A stretch of DNA of 64,000 bases, from NCBI GenBank assembly GCA_020284085.1, contig JACEVL010000004.1, forward strand, positions 487,307 to 551,306. The letters are read 5' to 3'. Below, one piece after another: positions 54,241-64,000 of this stretch. The notes under the pieces were generated by a model. That model had not been told where the DNA came from. It did no database searches and saw only the letters and a program-made list of their open reading frames with translations. Source of the stretch: Aporrectodea caliginosa (taxonomy: Eukaryota > Annelida > Clitellata > Crassiclitellata > Lumbricidae). A program made the translations under genes and the position numbers. Position 1 is the stretch's first letter, and each line of letters opens with the position of its first letter.

Positions 54241-55800
54241 TTTATTATGTTGAAACTTCCAGATATGCCAATCTTTTGCAACAGATATTTAAGGCCACCT
54301 GTTGTAAATCCTTTATCCGGAAAGTCTTCAGTGAACGTTTTACACCATGATAGCTGTTTTGATATAAATTATGATAATATGTCGAGGGAACCGCATAGTT
54401 ATGACACGAAGTCACCCATTAATTACAGAAATAGCAGATAGGGACAAAGGCTAATTAATGCAATCGTTTACCAGTACATACGAAAGTACACACTCCAAGG
54501 TTTAAGCAGCCTCAATCATCATCATAATTATCAGTTCCTGACGCCAGTCATTTGCCGCCGATGGGCACGAATAAATGTTCTCCAAGCGACTTGAATACGT
54601 TCCGTTAACTCACATCATTATCAATCATCACATTAATCGTTATGATCATAATCACATTCACCGTTGCTCGCCATCATCATCATTGTCAATATAATCATCA
54701 TCATTATCGTCAGTATTCACATCATCACCCCATTATGTCAATTACCACACATGAGTAGGCCCTAGAGGTCGCGGCAAAGACGCCAATGGAAGGGTAGGCC
54801 GTCATCTCCTGAGCAACGGTGGCCGAGATAGCTCGAGTAATTATTTGCTCGCGAACACGTTCTTCTATTGTCCTCTCACCCTTCGCTCCAAACGGTCCAT
54901 TATTACCCCCGAGAAAGACTCAACCCTTTCAAACGTACCAACGCAGGCGTCTAAGCACACACAATCGCTCCCATCTCTCCCCATTATATATTTTCATGCA
55001 CACATACATATACATGCGATTAGACATATATATATATATTATATATATATATATATATATTATATGGGGTTAGTCCTATAGATATAAAACTATGCCGACG
55101 TATGAATACATAATTATGCTAATATACACGTATGGAGTATGGACGTAAAATATCTGAATATACTTATAATATGTAAACTAATTTCTTCACATAATAAGCC
55201 TACGTACGTACATACATTATTATATATATATATATATATATATATTTATAATTAGGTCTATATGTATATATGAAGTTTGTATGAAGTATGCCTATGTATA
55301 CATATACATATATATTTATATTTATATGTATATATGAAGTATATATATATATGAAGTATGCCTGTGTATAGCTGGATAATTGTGCATTTACGGTGAAGTG
55401 GATGCGTACAATCGACCGTTTCAGTTCTGTCTTGTTGGTCGATCCATTAAGCGCTTGAATCCCTTTGACGCTTAATCTTCTCAAAGGGCGACCGTTCCTT
55501 CTCTGCATTACAAGACGACGGGGCTTTCACGGTTAAACTGTTTGTCCCTCGGGTGGGGGGGGAGAGGGTCGGGGCGGGTGAGGGCTGCGGCGGTGACAAT
55601 GCCTGGCACCACCGGGTGGCAGAGTAGTGGAACAATGGTCGTGGTGGTCCATTGTCTGCGGATGAGAAAGGGTTCCAGAATTCTTTGGCCGGACTGGTGA
55701 CCACGTGGAACTTGAGATGTTAGTCAGATATTTCGATTCGTTGTCACAAAATCAGTGCTGAAGAAATCCATGGATTTATATTCATGATTTACACGTAACA
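54241..55800. other. Gene-free; AT microsatellites
   Basis: (AT)n at about 55025-55065 and 55214-55245, with TATATG patches to 55360. A 64-codon + frame (54247-54441) preceded by CTTCCAG could be an orphan exon but has no recognised domain. 55530-55600 is G-rich. Confidence 0.4.
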
Positions 55801-55829
55801 CGCACACTACAGCTACACATTTACACTCA

Positions 55830-56530
55830 ACATTGCACTCACAACATAGCCTACATTTAGCATTACACTCAAACTACAGCCTAAGTTCACATTTATCATT
55901 ACACTCACACTACAATCTAAGTTCACATTTATCATTACACTCACACTACAATCTAAGTTCACATTGATCATTACATTCACATTACAGCCTAAGTTCACAT
56001 TTATCATTACACTCACACTACAATCTAAGTTCACATTGATCATTATACTCAAAGAACAGCCTAAGTTCACATTTATCATTACACTCACACTACAATCTAA
56101 GTTCACATTGATCATTATACTCAAAGAACAGCCTAAGTTCACATTTATAATTACACTCACACTACAGTCTAAGTTCACATTTATCATTACATTCACATTA
56201 CAGCCTAAGTTCACATTTATCATTACACTCACACTACAGCCTAAGTTCACATTTAACATTATACTCACACTACAACCTAAGTTCACATTTATCATTACAT
56301 TCACATTACAGCCTAAGTTCACATTTATCATTACACTCACACTACAGCCTAAGTTCACATTTAACATTATACTCACACTACAACCTAAGTTCACATTTAT
56401 CATTACATTCACATTACAGCCTAAGTTCACATTTATCATTACACTCACACTACAGTCTAAGTTCACATTTATCATTACAGCCTATAAGTTCACATTGATC
56501 ATTACACTCACACTACAGCCTAAGTTCACA
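55830..56530. repeat. 30-bp minisatellite, about 23 units
   Basis: Consensus ACACTACAGCCTAAGTTCAC plus ATTTATCATT, with variants ACATTACAGCC, AAAGAACAGCC and ACATTGATCATT. As 30 is a multiple of 3, it opens long frames on both strands (about 200-220 codons of 10-residue repeats). The phase-keeping is a by-product of unit length. Confidence 0.97.
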
Positions 56531-57232
56531 CTTGACAAGTTCAAGCATTTCATTCGTATTTGTCTTAAATAAATCGACAGTCGTACTTCAAGATGGAGTA
56601 AGTAATTTTCCGATAAAGATATTGAGAATCTTGAGACGGCCATAGGACATTGTCATTGTCATAGGACATTGTCATTGTCCATTGTTTTATCTCCGCTGAT
56701 AATATACATGCACTCTGCAGGTAAATGTCTGCTGTACAGCAAGCACTTGTCAGAGATAAAAACGTGCTTAGCCATAAAGCACACACCGACGTATGTATAT
56801 TCACTGATGTCAACTCAAAGAAAATTATGTCGCCTCTATGGCAAAACTATACTGCACATTCTTGCGAGTAATATATGGTAAGGGTGGACACCGATGTAAC
56901 CACTATTCGTCTGGTAATAGGGCATAATTATTATCTTTATGGTCTACAGTCAGTTTTGTTTAGCTACCTGCTTAAGACACACGACTGTAATTGAGAACAT
57001 GTATATTACTCTTCAGCAGAAGACCTACTAGGCCCCAGGTGTCTGTTAGAGACATCATTCCTTAACAGCATTGCCTATTAGATAGCATCAACTTCTGCTC
57101 TGATCTTCTTTGTTAAACTACACAATTGTCTATGTGACAAATGTTGTAAGCCATGACTACATCGCTGTCCAAGTTACTAACACAAATGCACAGAATTTAA
57201 AGTACGCATCTTTCATGTATGTATGCATACGT
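56531..57232. other. No gene recognised
   Basis: Only a short duplication, CATAGGACATTGTCATTGT, at 56641 and 56660. Confidence 0.5.
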
Positions 57233-57689
57233 GTATCTGGCAGTGCATATTTTAACGGATTTTGACTACTGGGACCACTGGGTGGCGTAAGTAGTAGGGT
57301 TCATGCTTTGTACCATGCCGTGCCGCACACCAGGCAAGTGCCCAACATACTCTAAAAAGTTGACGACCGGGGGGTAGCGGTCCAACAGACTCGAAAAGTT
57401 GACGACCGGGGGGGTGGCATTGCATATGTTTTATCATAAATTTTTCCAGGGAGCTAGTAATTACAGTTCTTGCTTGAAGTGCTTCAAGGGGGGTCGAACG
57501 AGTCTTTTCCACCAAAAATTTTCCCCTCCTCCTCAAACTGACTGGTGGGACAAAGTCTCCTACTGTAATATAGTATTACCTAGGACAAATCACCAAAACT
57601 ACTGGGACATATCCTAAAACTGGTGGGACATATCCTAAAACTTGGGACATTTGTACCAGTAGTTCGTTAAAATATGCACTGGTATCTGG
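57233..57689. mobile_element. 441-bp hAT-type MITE with 8-bp target duplication
   Basis: The element spans 57241-57681. Terminal inverted repeats are perfect over CAGTGCATATTTTAACG (17 bp) and continue as a CTACTGG match nearby. An exact 8-bp duplication GTATCTGG flanks it (57233-57240, 57682-57689). Inside, AAAAGTTGACGACCGGGGGG occurs twice. No transposase. Confidence 0.96.
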
Positions 57690-59889
57690 GCACTTAACAG
57701 AGACTCTCCTAGTGCTTCTCGAAAGCACTACACCACTCGCTAACTATAGGAACTAACTTGCTCTTACCTTACCGTACGCTCTACATTACCACCACCATCC
57801 ATGCATCTCATGCCTTTTGATTGTTATTGGCGTTCGGCTGTTACAAGGAACGAATGCGGATTGATGAGGAGACAGGATGGAGGGATGGAGGAAGGGGATG
57901 AAAACTGGAGGAAGGAGGAAGGGAAACAGAGAGCGAGCGGAGGAAGTGAGGGAAGAAGGACGGAGGGATGTACAGTACAAGAGAAGCAGGGATGGAAGGA
58001 GCAGGGAGGGAGGAAGGGCATACTAGGCAACGTGGCTTTTGACATCGTCCTTGTACTCAGCACCCGTGGAACCAGTGCCAATCAATGATTGGCACTCTCG
58101 ATGGACACAGAAATCGATTGGAGAGGCAGTAAATGCAGTTTCATCATCGTCGTCGTCATCATCATCGTCAGCATCATCACTGTCAAAAGCAGCCACAGCA
58201 ACATCAGCGTATGTAAAGGAGACTCAAGAGTGGCGCCAACTACCGAAAAGCGTGTGAGCTGCCTCTCAACTGCTGATCCTCTTAGCATGAAGCATTCCAG
58301 TCCATGTGACGTTTTCTCAGAAACTGCACTTCGAAATGCACGGCTATTAACGCTGCCACATTCAATCCCTGTCAGGCAGAGCATGCACACAATTACACAT
58401 AATGTGTCTAATATCAAGGAACACGCAGGCACCGTTGCCTTCAGCCAGACACCTAGTGTGACGTGTCACGGAAATGTGACCAGTTATGTACTGCATGATT
58501 TATTACGGCAATGTGCGCTGTGCGTTATGGCATAGCAAAGCCTATCGCTGCAATGAGTAGCCTTTCAGGGCAATGCACGGCCTATAATATTTTGACTAAT
58601 CACGGAAATGTAGCAGCCCCATATTAGAGCACATGGCGAAGAACGGATGTTTAACTAGTGTCTAATTTTTTCAATTAGTTGGTCATGTGCGGATTTCGCG
58701 ATAATTTCTGTTCGTTCCGACCCAGGATGAATTCTTGGAGTTGTTTCTCTTTTCCTTCGGGTGTTTTTTTATGAGTGCTTTGGACGATGTTCGGACGTTT
58801 GCTATTAACTTTTTGTGTGTAATGACTTAGACTGGCGAATGCAGAGCGCTTGTGAGGTACTTGTAAGCCGTAATAACAATTGTTTAGTTATATACAAGTA
58901 CATTGTACATTGTGCATATGGCTTATCATGGCAGTGAGTGGTACACAGAGGCGGAGCAAGAGAAACGTAGAGTGGATGTTTTGCCTCCAGCATGGTTGAG
59001 GGACGTGTATTGATAGGAAAATAGAAAGTAGATATTTCATTTTTAATTTAGCTTAGAATTTGGATGCGCAACTTTTGTGCCTTGTCTTATGGGCTGAAGA
59101 CCATATACTACCTCCTACAGGTACGCCACTGTATGGTGGCACTTCACGTCAATGTGTGACGTCTAATGGCAATTTGTATCCTGTCATGCAAGCCTGGTCT
59201 ATCATAAGGATCTACAGCCTATTGTGTTAATTCATTGAGGAAGTATTCTGCTTCGCAACTGATGGAGACACGCAGTTATTGCGTTGCTCAAGGTCTTACA
59301 GCGGTTACCGTTTTCAGATAGATGATTTAATCCTCTGTTCCACAATTGCAAGGCAAGCATTCAAACAAACGCCCACCGTCTTAACACTGATTAACCATTC
59401 TATCATATACTGAAAAGCCGAGTCTTTAGCGAGAGACAGTTAAGCTATAGACTCCGTGATTCAAAAATTACAATACAGTTGTTTAGTACAAGACTTGCGA
59501 GGCTATGATTTGCGTGGTATCCATGACAACTGAAACTCTAAGTGTCTGTATTGTCTCTTAGACAATGGACTGCATAGTTTGCAAGTGACAAAATCGTCAG
59601 TCGCGGGTCGTTGTCATGATGTTCCCAAGGAGCAGGAATGCTGGGGGATGGAGACGACAAACAACGCTGCGAGAATTTGACACGATTAGCTGAACTGAAG
59701 GCCATAGCACATTAGCGAGTTTCCTGTCAATCCGAAAACTCTGCTAATGTGTCATCGGCCTGAGCAAATAGATGAGCAGCCATGTGCACGGCCGATCAAT
59801 ATATAGCGACGGGTCAACTGGTGCTGAAGAAAGCAGGCAGATATATATCAACGGAAAGATTCTGTCACATGCTGATGCAGTATAGTTGC
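57690..59889. other. Gene-free stretch
   Basis: 57860-58020 is a GGA-rich purine patch; 58140-58200 is (ATC)n. A 148-codon + frame at 58089-58535 has no recognised domain and runs through a microsatellite. 59090-59180 has fragments of ACGCCACTG-type MITE ends. Confidence 0.4.
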
Positions 59890-60222
<333 letters not shown>

Positions 60223-60425
60223 ATCAACATCAATACTGAAAGCTACAATTGACAAGGATGCAGTAGCCGTCTAAAATGAACGTCATAAGTGCCGATAGTG
60301 TCACATCTCCCTAAGATTCACCCTACTAGGGGTGCTTTATGTTTGAATGCAATACAATACAATATTCTTAGCGGGGAATGGTTTTCTGCTGGATATCAAC
60401 CTGATTGTGGCTTTGTTTTGGTGTG

Positions 60426-60475
60426 CCATCGGTTGATGCCTGGTGCATTAGACAGCGCGATAGAAATTATTAATT
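60426..60475 (+). mobile_element. Possible SINE-C tail fragment
   Basis: GCCATCGGTTGATGCCTGGT, GCATTAGACAGCGCGATAGA resembles the SINE-C tail at 9.1 and 23.4 kb, diverged. Confidence 0.4.
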
Positions 60476-60575
60476 ACGATTCTATTTTGTTCCATTGGGT
60501 TTTTCATTCACACTGCTATGTTTTATTCATGCTGGTCTACATACGTCAAGTTCTGAGTTCTGCTATGTAATCATT

Positions 60576-60640
60576 CTTTCATTCCGGAAATTTGTGCAGC
60601 GTCCCTTCAAGAAGTCTATACTCAGAGGCTCAATATGGTA
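60576..60640 (-). mobile_element. LINE-A/SINE-A tail fragment
   Basis: GGAAATTTGTGCAGCGTCCC, TTCAAGAAGTCTATACTCAG, AGGCTC: a diverged copy of the shared tail. Confidence 0.6.
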
Positions 60641-60779
60641 TGACACTATATTCCTCTATACTCTTTAATTCTGCACTGCTCCATCCTGTTCTATTGTATT
60701 CTTAACCATTACACAATATTCTGATTCATTTTACTCTGTTCCACACTGTCCTGCAAAATAATCTACTCTAGCACATGCT

Positions 60780-60890
60780 CCATTGTTTACAATTCTCTAC
60801 TCCATTCTATTCTATTCTATTCTATTCTAGTCTATTCTATTCTATTCTATTCTATTCTATTCTAGTCTAGTCTAGTCTTGTCTATTCTAT
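60780..60890. repeat. (ATTCT)n pentanucleotide repeat
   Basis: About 100 bp of TATTC units with TAGTC variants. Confidence 0.95.
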
Positions 60891-61397
60891 GCAACGTCTT
60901 GCCTCATCAGGAGTTGGGACACCTGCTTGGATTAGTCCCCCTCTAGATCTACACGTCATTCTGATTATGGACAGTACATGTACCTTTATCAAGACGGGAA
61001 ACCTGTTCACTTTCGTGGAACATGGACTGGGAGCCACTGATGAGGGTACAGTTTGAAGGCTCTATATAAAACTGTGAATGATTGAATGAATAAAAGAATG
61101 GATGTATGGATGGATGAATGAGTAAAGCTAACATGAAATGTCATTGTGTATTAGGTACACAATGAAGAGTCGTTAGGGCACATACCGATATGGAAGGAAT
61201 CTTCTAAATGAATTGTCTGATGAATTGACAGAGGCTGATTAATCGTTTCAAGTTATTAGCCTAATTTTGTCATTAGCATTGTAATTAGTCTATAGAACCG
61301 TAACATAAGTTATTAAAGCATGGTGCCTTCTATAGTAGTACAACATCAGCCTACAACCCCGTGTAAAAGATTGCAGTGCAACGCTTCTCAGCATGTC

Positions 61398-61475
61398 AAT
61401 CAATCAGTCGAAATTTATATAGCGCCCTTCAAGGTCTCTATTCAGAGGCGCTCCCGACCCTGACCTTGCAGAAAA
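61398..61475 (-). mobile_element. LINE-A/SINE-A tail fragment
   Basis: CGAAATTTATATAGCGCCCT, TCAAGGTCTCTATTCAGAGG, CGCTCCCGACC. Confidence 0.8.
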
Positions 61476-61527
61476 CAGCAATGACGCTCATCCTATAAAG
61501 CCTAACATTTCTCTCTCATATTCTGCA

Positions 61528-61638
61528 AACTACGCCACTGATCGTTCTCTGTCAGTGCCAGTCCCAAGCCTGGATGAAGGAGGAGGGCGACGCTAATGAT
61601 CTTTGTTATCACACAGTGTCGTTAAACTGAAACTACTA
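61528..61638 (+). repeat. Dispersed repeat E, copy 3
   Basis: AACTACGCCACTG, CAGTGCCAGTCCCAAGCCTG, GAGGAGGGCGACGCTAATGA, GTCGTTAAACTGAAACTACT. The clearest copy. Confidence 0.85.
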
Positions 61639-61699
61639 CACATATTGTGCAGCACAGTATGACCAAATAGCATTGCAGTTCTTGGCAGAAGATCTACAT

Positions 61700-62440
61700 T
61701 ATTTTGTCGGTAATGAGAGCATAATACAGGTAGCACATAACGTCTTACAAGTAGCCTACAGCCATATCTTCTTCAGTTGCATTGTATTAATGGACAGCTA
61801 ATGATCGTTAGCCGCACTCCAGTCACCCATAACAGATAGCCTAGACATAAATCTGTCGCTCTACCTTGTCAACAGCGCCATCTAGCGCTGGCAGCACATA
61901 GACCCATTTATCATAGACCTACCTCGAAGAACCTTATAACGGAAGCCAGGGCCGTAAATCTGTTCCGAAATGTGGGGAGGGAAAACTGCCCCTTCCAAAA
62001 CGCGTTTACTTCCAGTAGGAAGCCCCATATAACTGCATTGCCTAGGAGTCGTAATTATTTAATTAAACAAAACAATATTCCAACTGCCACCAGCGGTTAA
62101 CGACTAACGACTGATTCCCACTAATGAGTTAGTGTTACATTTTTTTATTTGTTCACCCTGCTGCATACCTATAGCTTCGGAATGGAGAGAGCAACAAGAC
62201 TAGAGCAGAGCTAATCTTGCCGAACAAAAAATTGCGGGGAGGGAATACCTTCACGTTCCCTCCCAAGCTAAAAAGTGGGGACCCATTTATCATAGACCTA
62301 CCTCGAAGAACCTTATAACGGAAGCAGCGCCGAGTATCTTTCCGATTGCAAGCGCTCCGGAAACGCTGAAACACTGTCTAACGCAATCTCACGTTTCGTG
62401 CGTTAAGTCCATGGTACAATAGCTCCTCCGTCAAAACAAA
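61700..62440. other. No gene; short duplication
   Basis: CCCATTTATCATAGACCTAC followed by CTCGAAGAACCTTATAACGG occurs twice, at 61903 and 62281. This is an about 45-bp repeat 380 bp apart, probably the ends of an unrecognised element. Confidence 0.5.
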
Positions 62441-62449
62441 CGCCACCTA

Positions 62450-62880
62450 CGTTTGTCTCTACTGAACTGCGATTCCTCGCGTGGTCCCGCCGACAATATA
62501 TATCCGCGTGTAGCAGACACGCACACTGACCGACCGGGCAGAGACAATCACAGTCGACGCGGCGATATCCAAGACGTGTATATCAGATGAGCGCATATAC
62601 TTGAGCGCCGCCGCCGCCGCCGCTGACTGCACTGCATGCGCCCGCTTAGCATATATCTGCAGCGGCGGCGGTGGCCGGGCGTCGGCGGTGGCCTCGGCTG
62701 CCGGTGAGTGCGGCCGGGCTCGCTGCTATGCAACGCCGCTGTAGCCTCGGGTCGATCATCGACCGTTAGTCCCTTCGTCGTCGTCTGCGTCCCCCGTCTG
62801 TCGATCATTGCGGCGTCGAGTGTGTTGTCGGAGGATTCTTAACCGCCGTGTCCACGCCCATCGTGACGGACCGAAGGAAG
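62450..62880. promoter_or_regulatory. CpG-rich block, possible promoter
   Basis: Dense CpG, with (GCC)n at 62609-62625 and GGCGGCGG at 62663. It is the most GC-rich 400 bp in the window, in an otherwise AT-rich region. Frames on minus have no known domain. It may be the promoter or first exon of a gene beyond the window. Confidence 0.35.
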
Positions 62881-63220
62881 GAGGAAGGGGGTCGCGTTAA
62901 GACTAATAATGTAATGCTGGCCGTGTGAGTTATCACGGAAGGAGTCCACGCGTGCTTTGGATGTTTCACAGATTGGCTGTGACTGTTGATGGATTCGTTC
63001 CCTCGTCTGTGCGGTTCCCACCACGTGCAGCTGATCCCCATTTCCGCGAAATGGGAGGGGGGTGGTTGGGATGATGTAGGGGCTGGATGATCCGGCCTTT
63101 CTCTCTCCCTAGTTTGTATCCTGTTGCAAGATGAGAAAGCGATACTTCGTTTGTCGACAGTTGACAAATTTCGTTGGCTGCGATTGGCTGAACCCACTGT
63201 TATCAGTCTGTGTGCATCAG

Positions 63221-63322
63221 ACTCCGCCACTGTTCGCTTTCTGACAGTGCCAGTCCCAAGCCTGGATAAAGGAGGAGGGCGACGCTAATGGTCTTTGTTA
63301 CCACACAGCTAGTCGTTAAAAA
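63221..63322 (+). repeat. Dispersed repeat E, copy 4
   Basis: ACTCCGCCACTGTTCGCTTT, CAGTGCCAGTCCCAAGCCTG, GAGGAGGGCGACGCTAATGG, AGTCGTTAAA. Confidence 0.85.
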
Positions 63323-63479
63323 GGAAATACACACACGAGGTCTCCATCTGCCTCATATAATAAATCTCACAATGACACGAAAGCTGTTACTTTTTATTTA
63401 CGACAGTCTCCTCAATCAAGAGTCCTAATATTAGTTTTCATTATCTTATCTTGGCTCATGTTTACTGCTATTGCGTTGT

Positions 63480-63484
63480 TTCTA

Positions 63485-63559
<75 letters not shown>

Positions 63560-63562
63560 GCA
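63480..63562. repeat. (CTGT)n microsatellite
   Basis: About 20 CTGT units. A short (AT)n run follows at 63655-63686. Confidence 0.97.
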
Positions 63563-63648
63563 GTCTGTCTCTGCTGGCTTCATTATTCTTAGATGCTCAG
63601 TTGAATCTGTTTCGGCTTTCATGCTAAGTAAACTTTTCTGCATTTTTG

Positions 63649-63688
<40 letters not shown>

Positions 63689-63891
63689 CATCCTTGTATC
63701 TTGTCTTGCTATCTCGTTCGCGTTGCTTCTCCTGTAAATACAGGTATTTTGTTTCCTTTCTCCTAAACACCTGCGCTGATGTTCTACGTGTCCAGCCTGA
63801 TGCATTGTTGAGAAAGGTCTTTGCTGCACAGGTAACCGACTGATACTTTGTTTCAAATCATCACGGTCTCTGCTTTGTTTTCGACTGCAGG

Positions 63892-64000
<109 letters not shown>

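Noticed and set aside
54247..54441. Orphan exon or small gene of 64 codons
   Set aside because: A CTTCCAG acceptor-like site precedes it, but no partner exon or recognised motif was found.
55830..56530. Regular 30-bp repeats as a CRISPR array
   Set aside because: Units are directly adjacent with no unique spacers, and the genome is eukaryotic.
58089..58535. 148-codon + strand gene
   Set aside because: It runs through an ATC microsatellite, with no domain and no conserved pattern.

Overview
This is animal nuclear DNA. The genes are split into small exons with GT/AG splice sites, separated by introns and intergenic DNA full of microsatellites, tRNA-derived SINEs, LINE fragments and hAT-type DNA transposons. 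The repeat load points to an invertebrate, probably marine, but nothing in the window fixes the phylum. There are no operons, rRNA genes or CRISPR arrays, and almost every long open frame is a translated simple repeat.

Two protein-coding genes can be reconstructed from splice sites and reading-phase continuity, and both are kinases. On the + strand, 14322-37029 holds at least eleven exons of a receptor tyrosine kinase: Ser/Gly-rich extracellular segment, fibronectin-III-like region, one membrane helix and a complete tyrosine kinase domain with a kinase insert. The first exon(s), with the signal peptide, were not found. On the - strand, 53582-46842 holds six exons that join in phase into a 489-residue protein clearly related to PKDCC (VLK), the secretory-pathway protein kinase. 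The genes are convergent, with about 9.8 kb between their stop codons.

Layout: 1-14.3 kb is repeat-rich DNA with a LINE interrupted by two SINEs, a very long AAT array, a pyrimidine-rich kilobase and a telomere-like patch. 14.3-37.0 kb is the receptor kinase gene, its introns carrying SINEs, LINE ends and minisatellites. 37.0-46.8 kb is the intergenic gap: a 413-bp hAT MITE with an 8-bp target duplication, degenerate LINE reverse transcriptase, and a broken hAT transposase with a smaller element nested in it. 46.8-53.6 kb is PKDCC. 53.6-64 kb has no gene I can support, but holds a 30-bp minisatellite, a 441-bp hAT MITE with a perfect 8-bp target duplication, and a CpG-rich block near 62.5-62.9 kb that could be a promoter.

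The most interesting pattern is in the retroposons. Two SINEs share one tRNA-like head but carry different 3' tails, and each tail matches the 3' end of a different LINE in the same window. Many of the large microsatellites (TTA, CATA, GAT) start exactly at the 3' ends of such retroposons, which suggests that retroposon tails seeded them.
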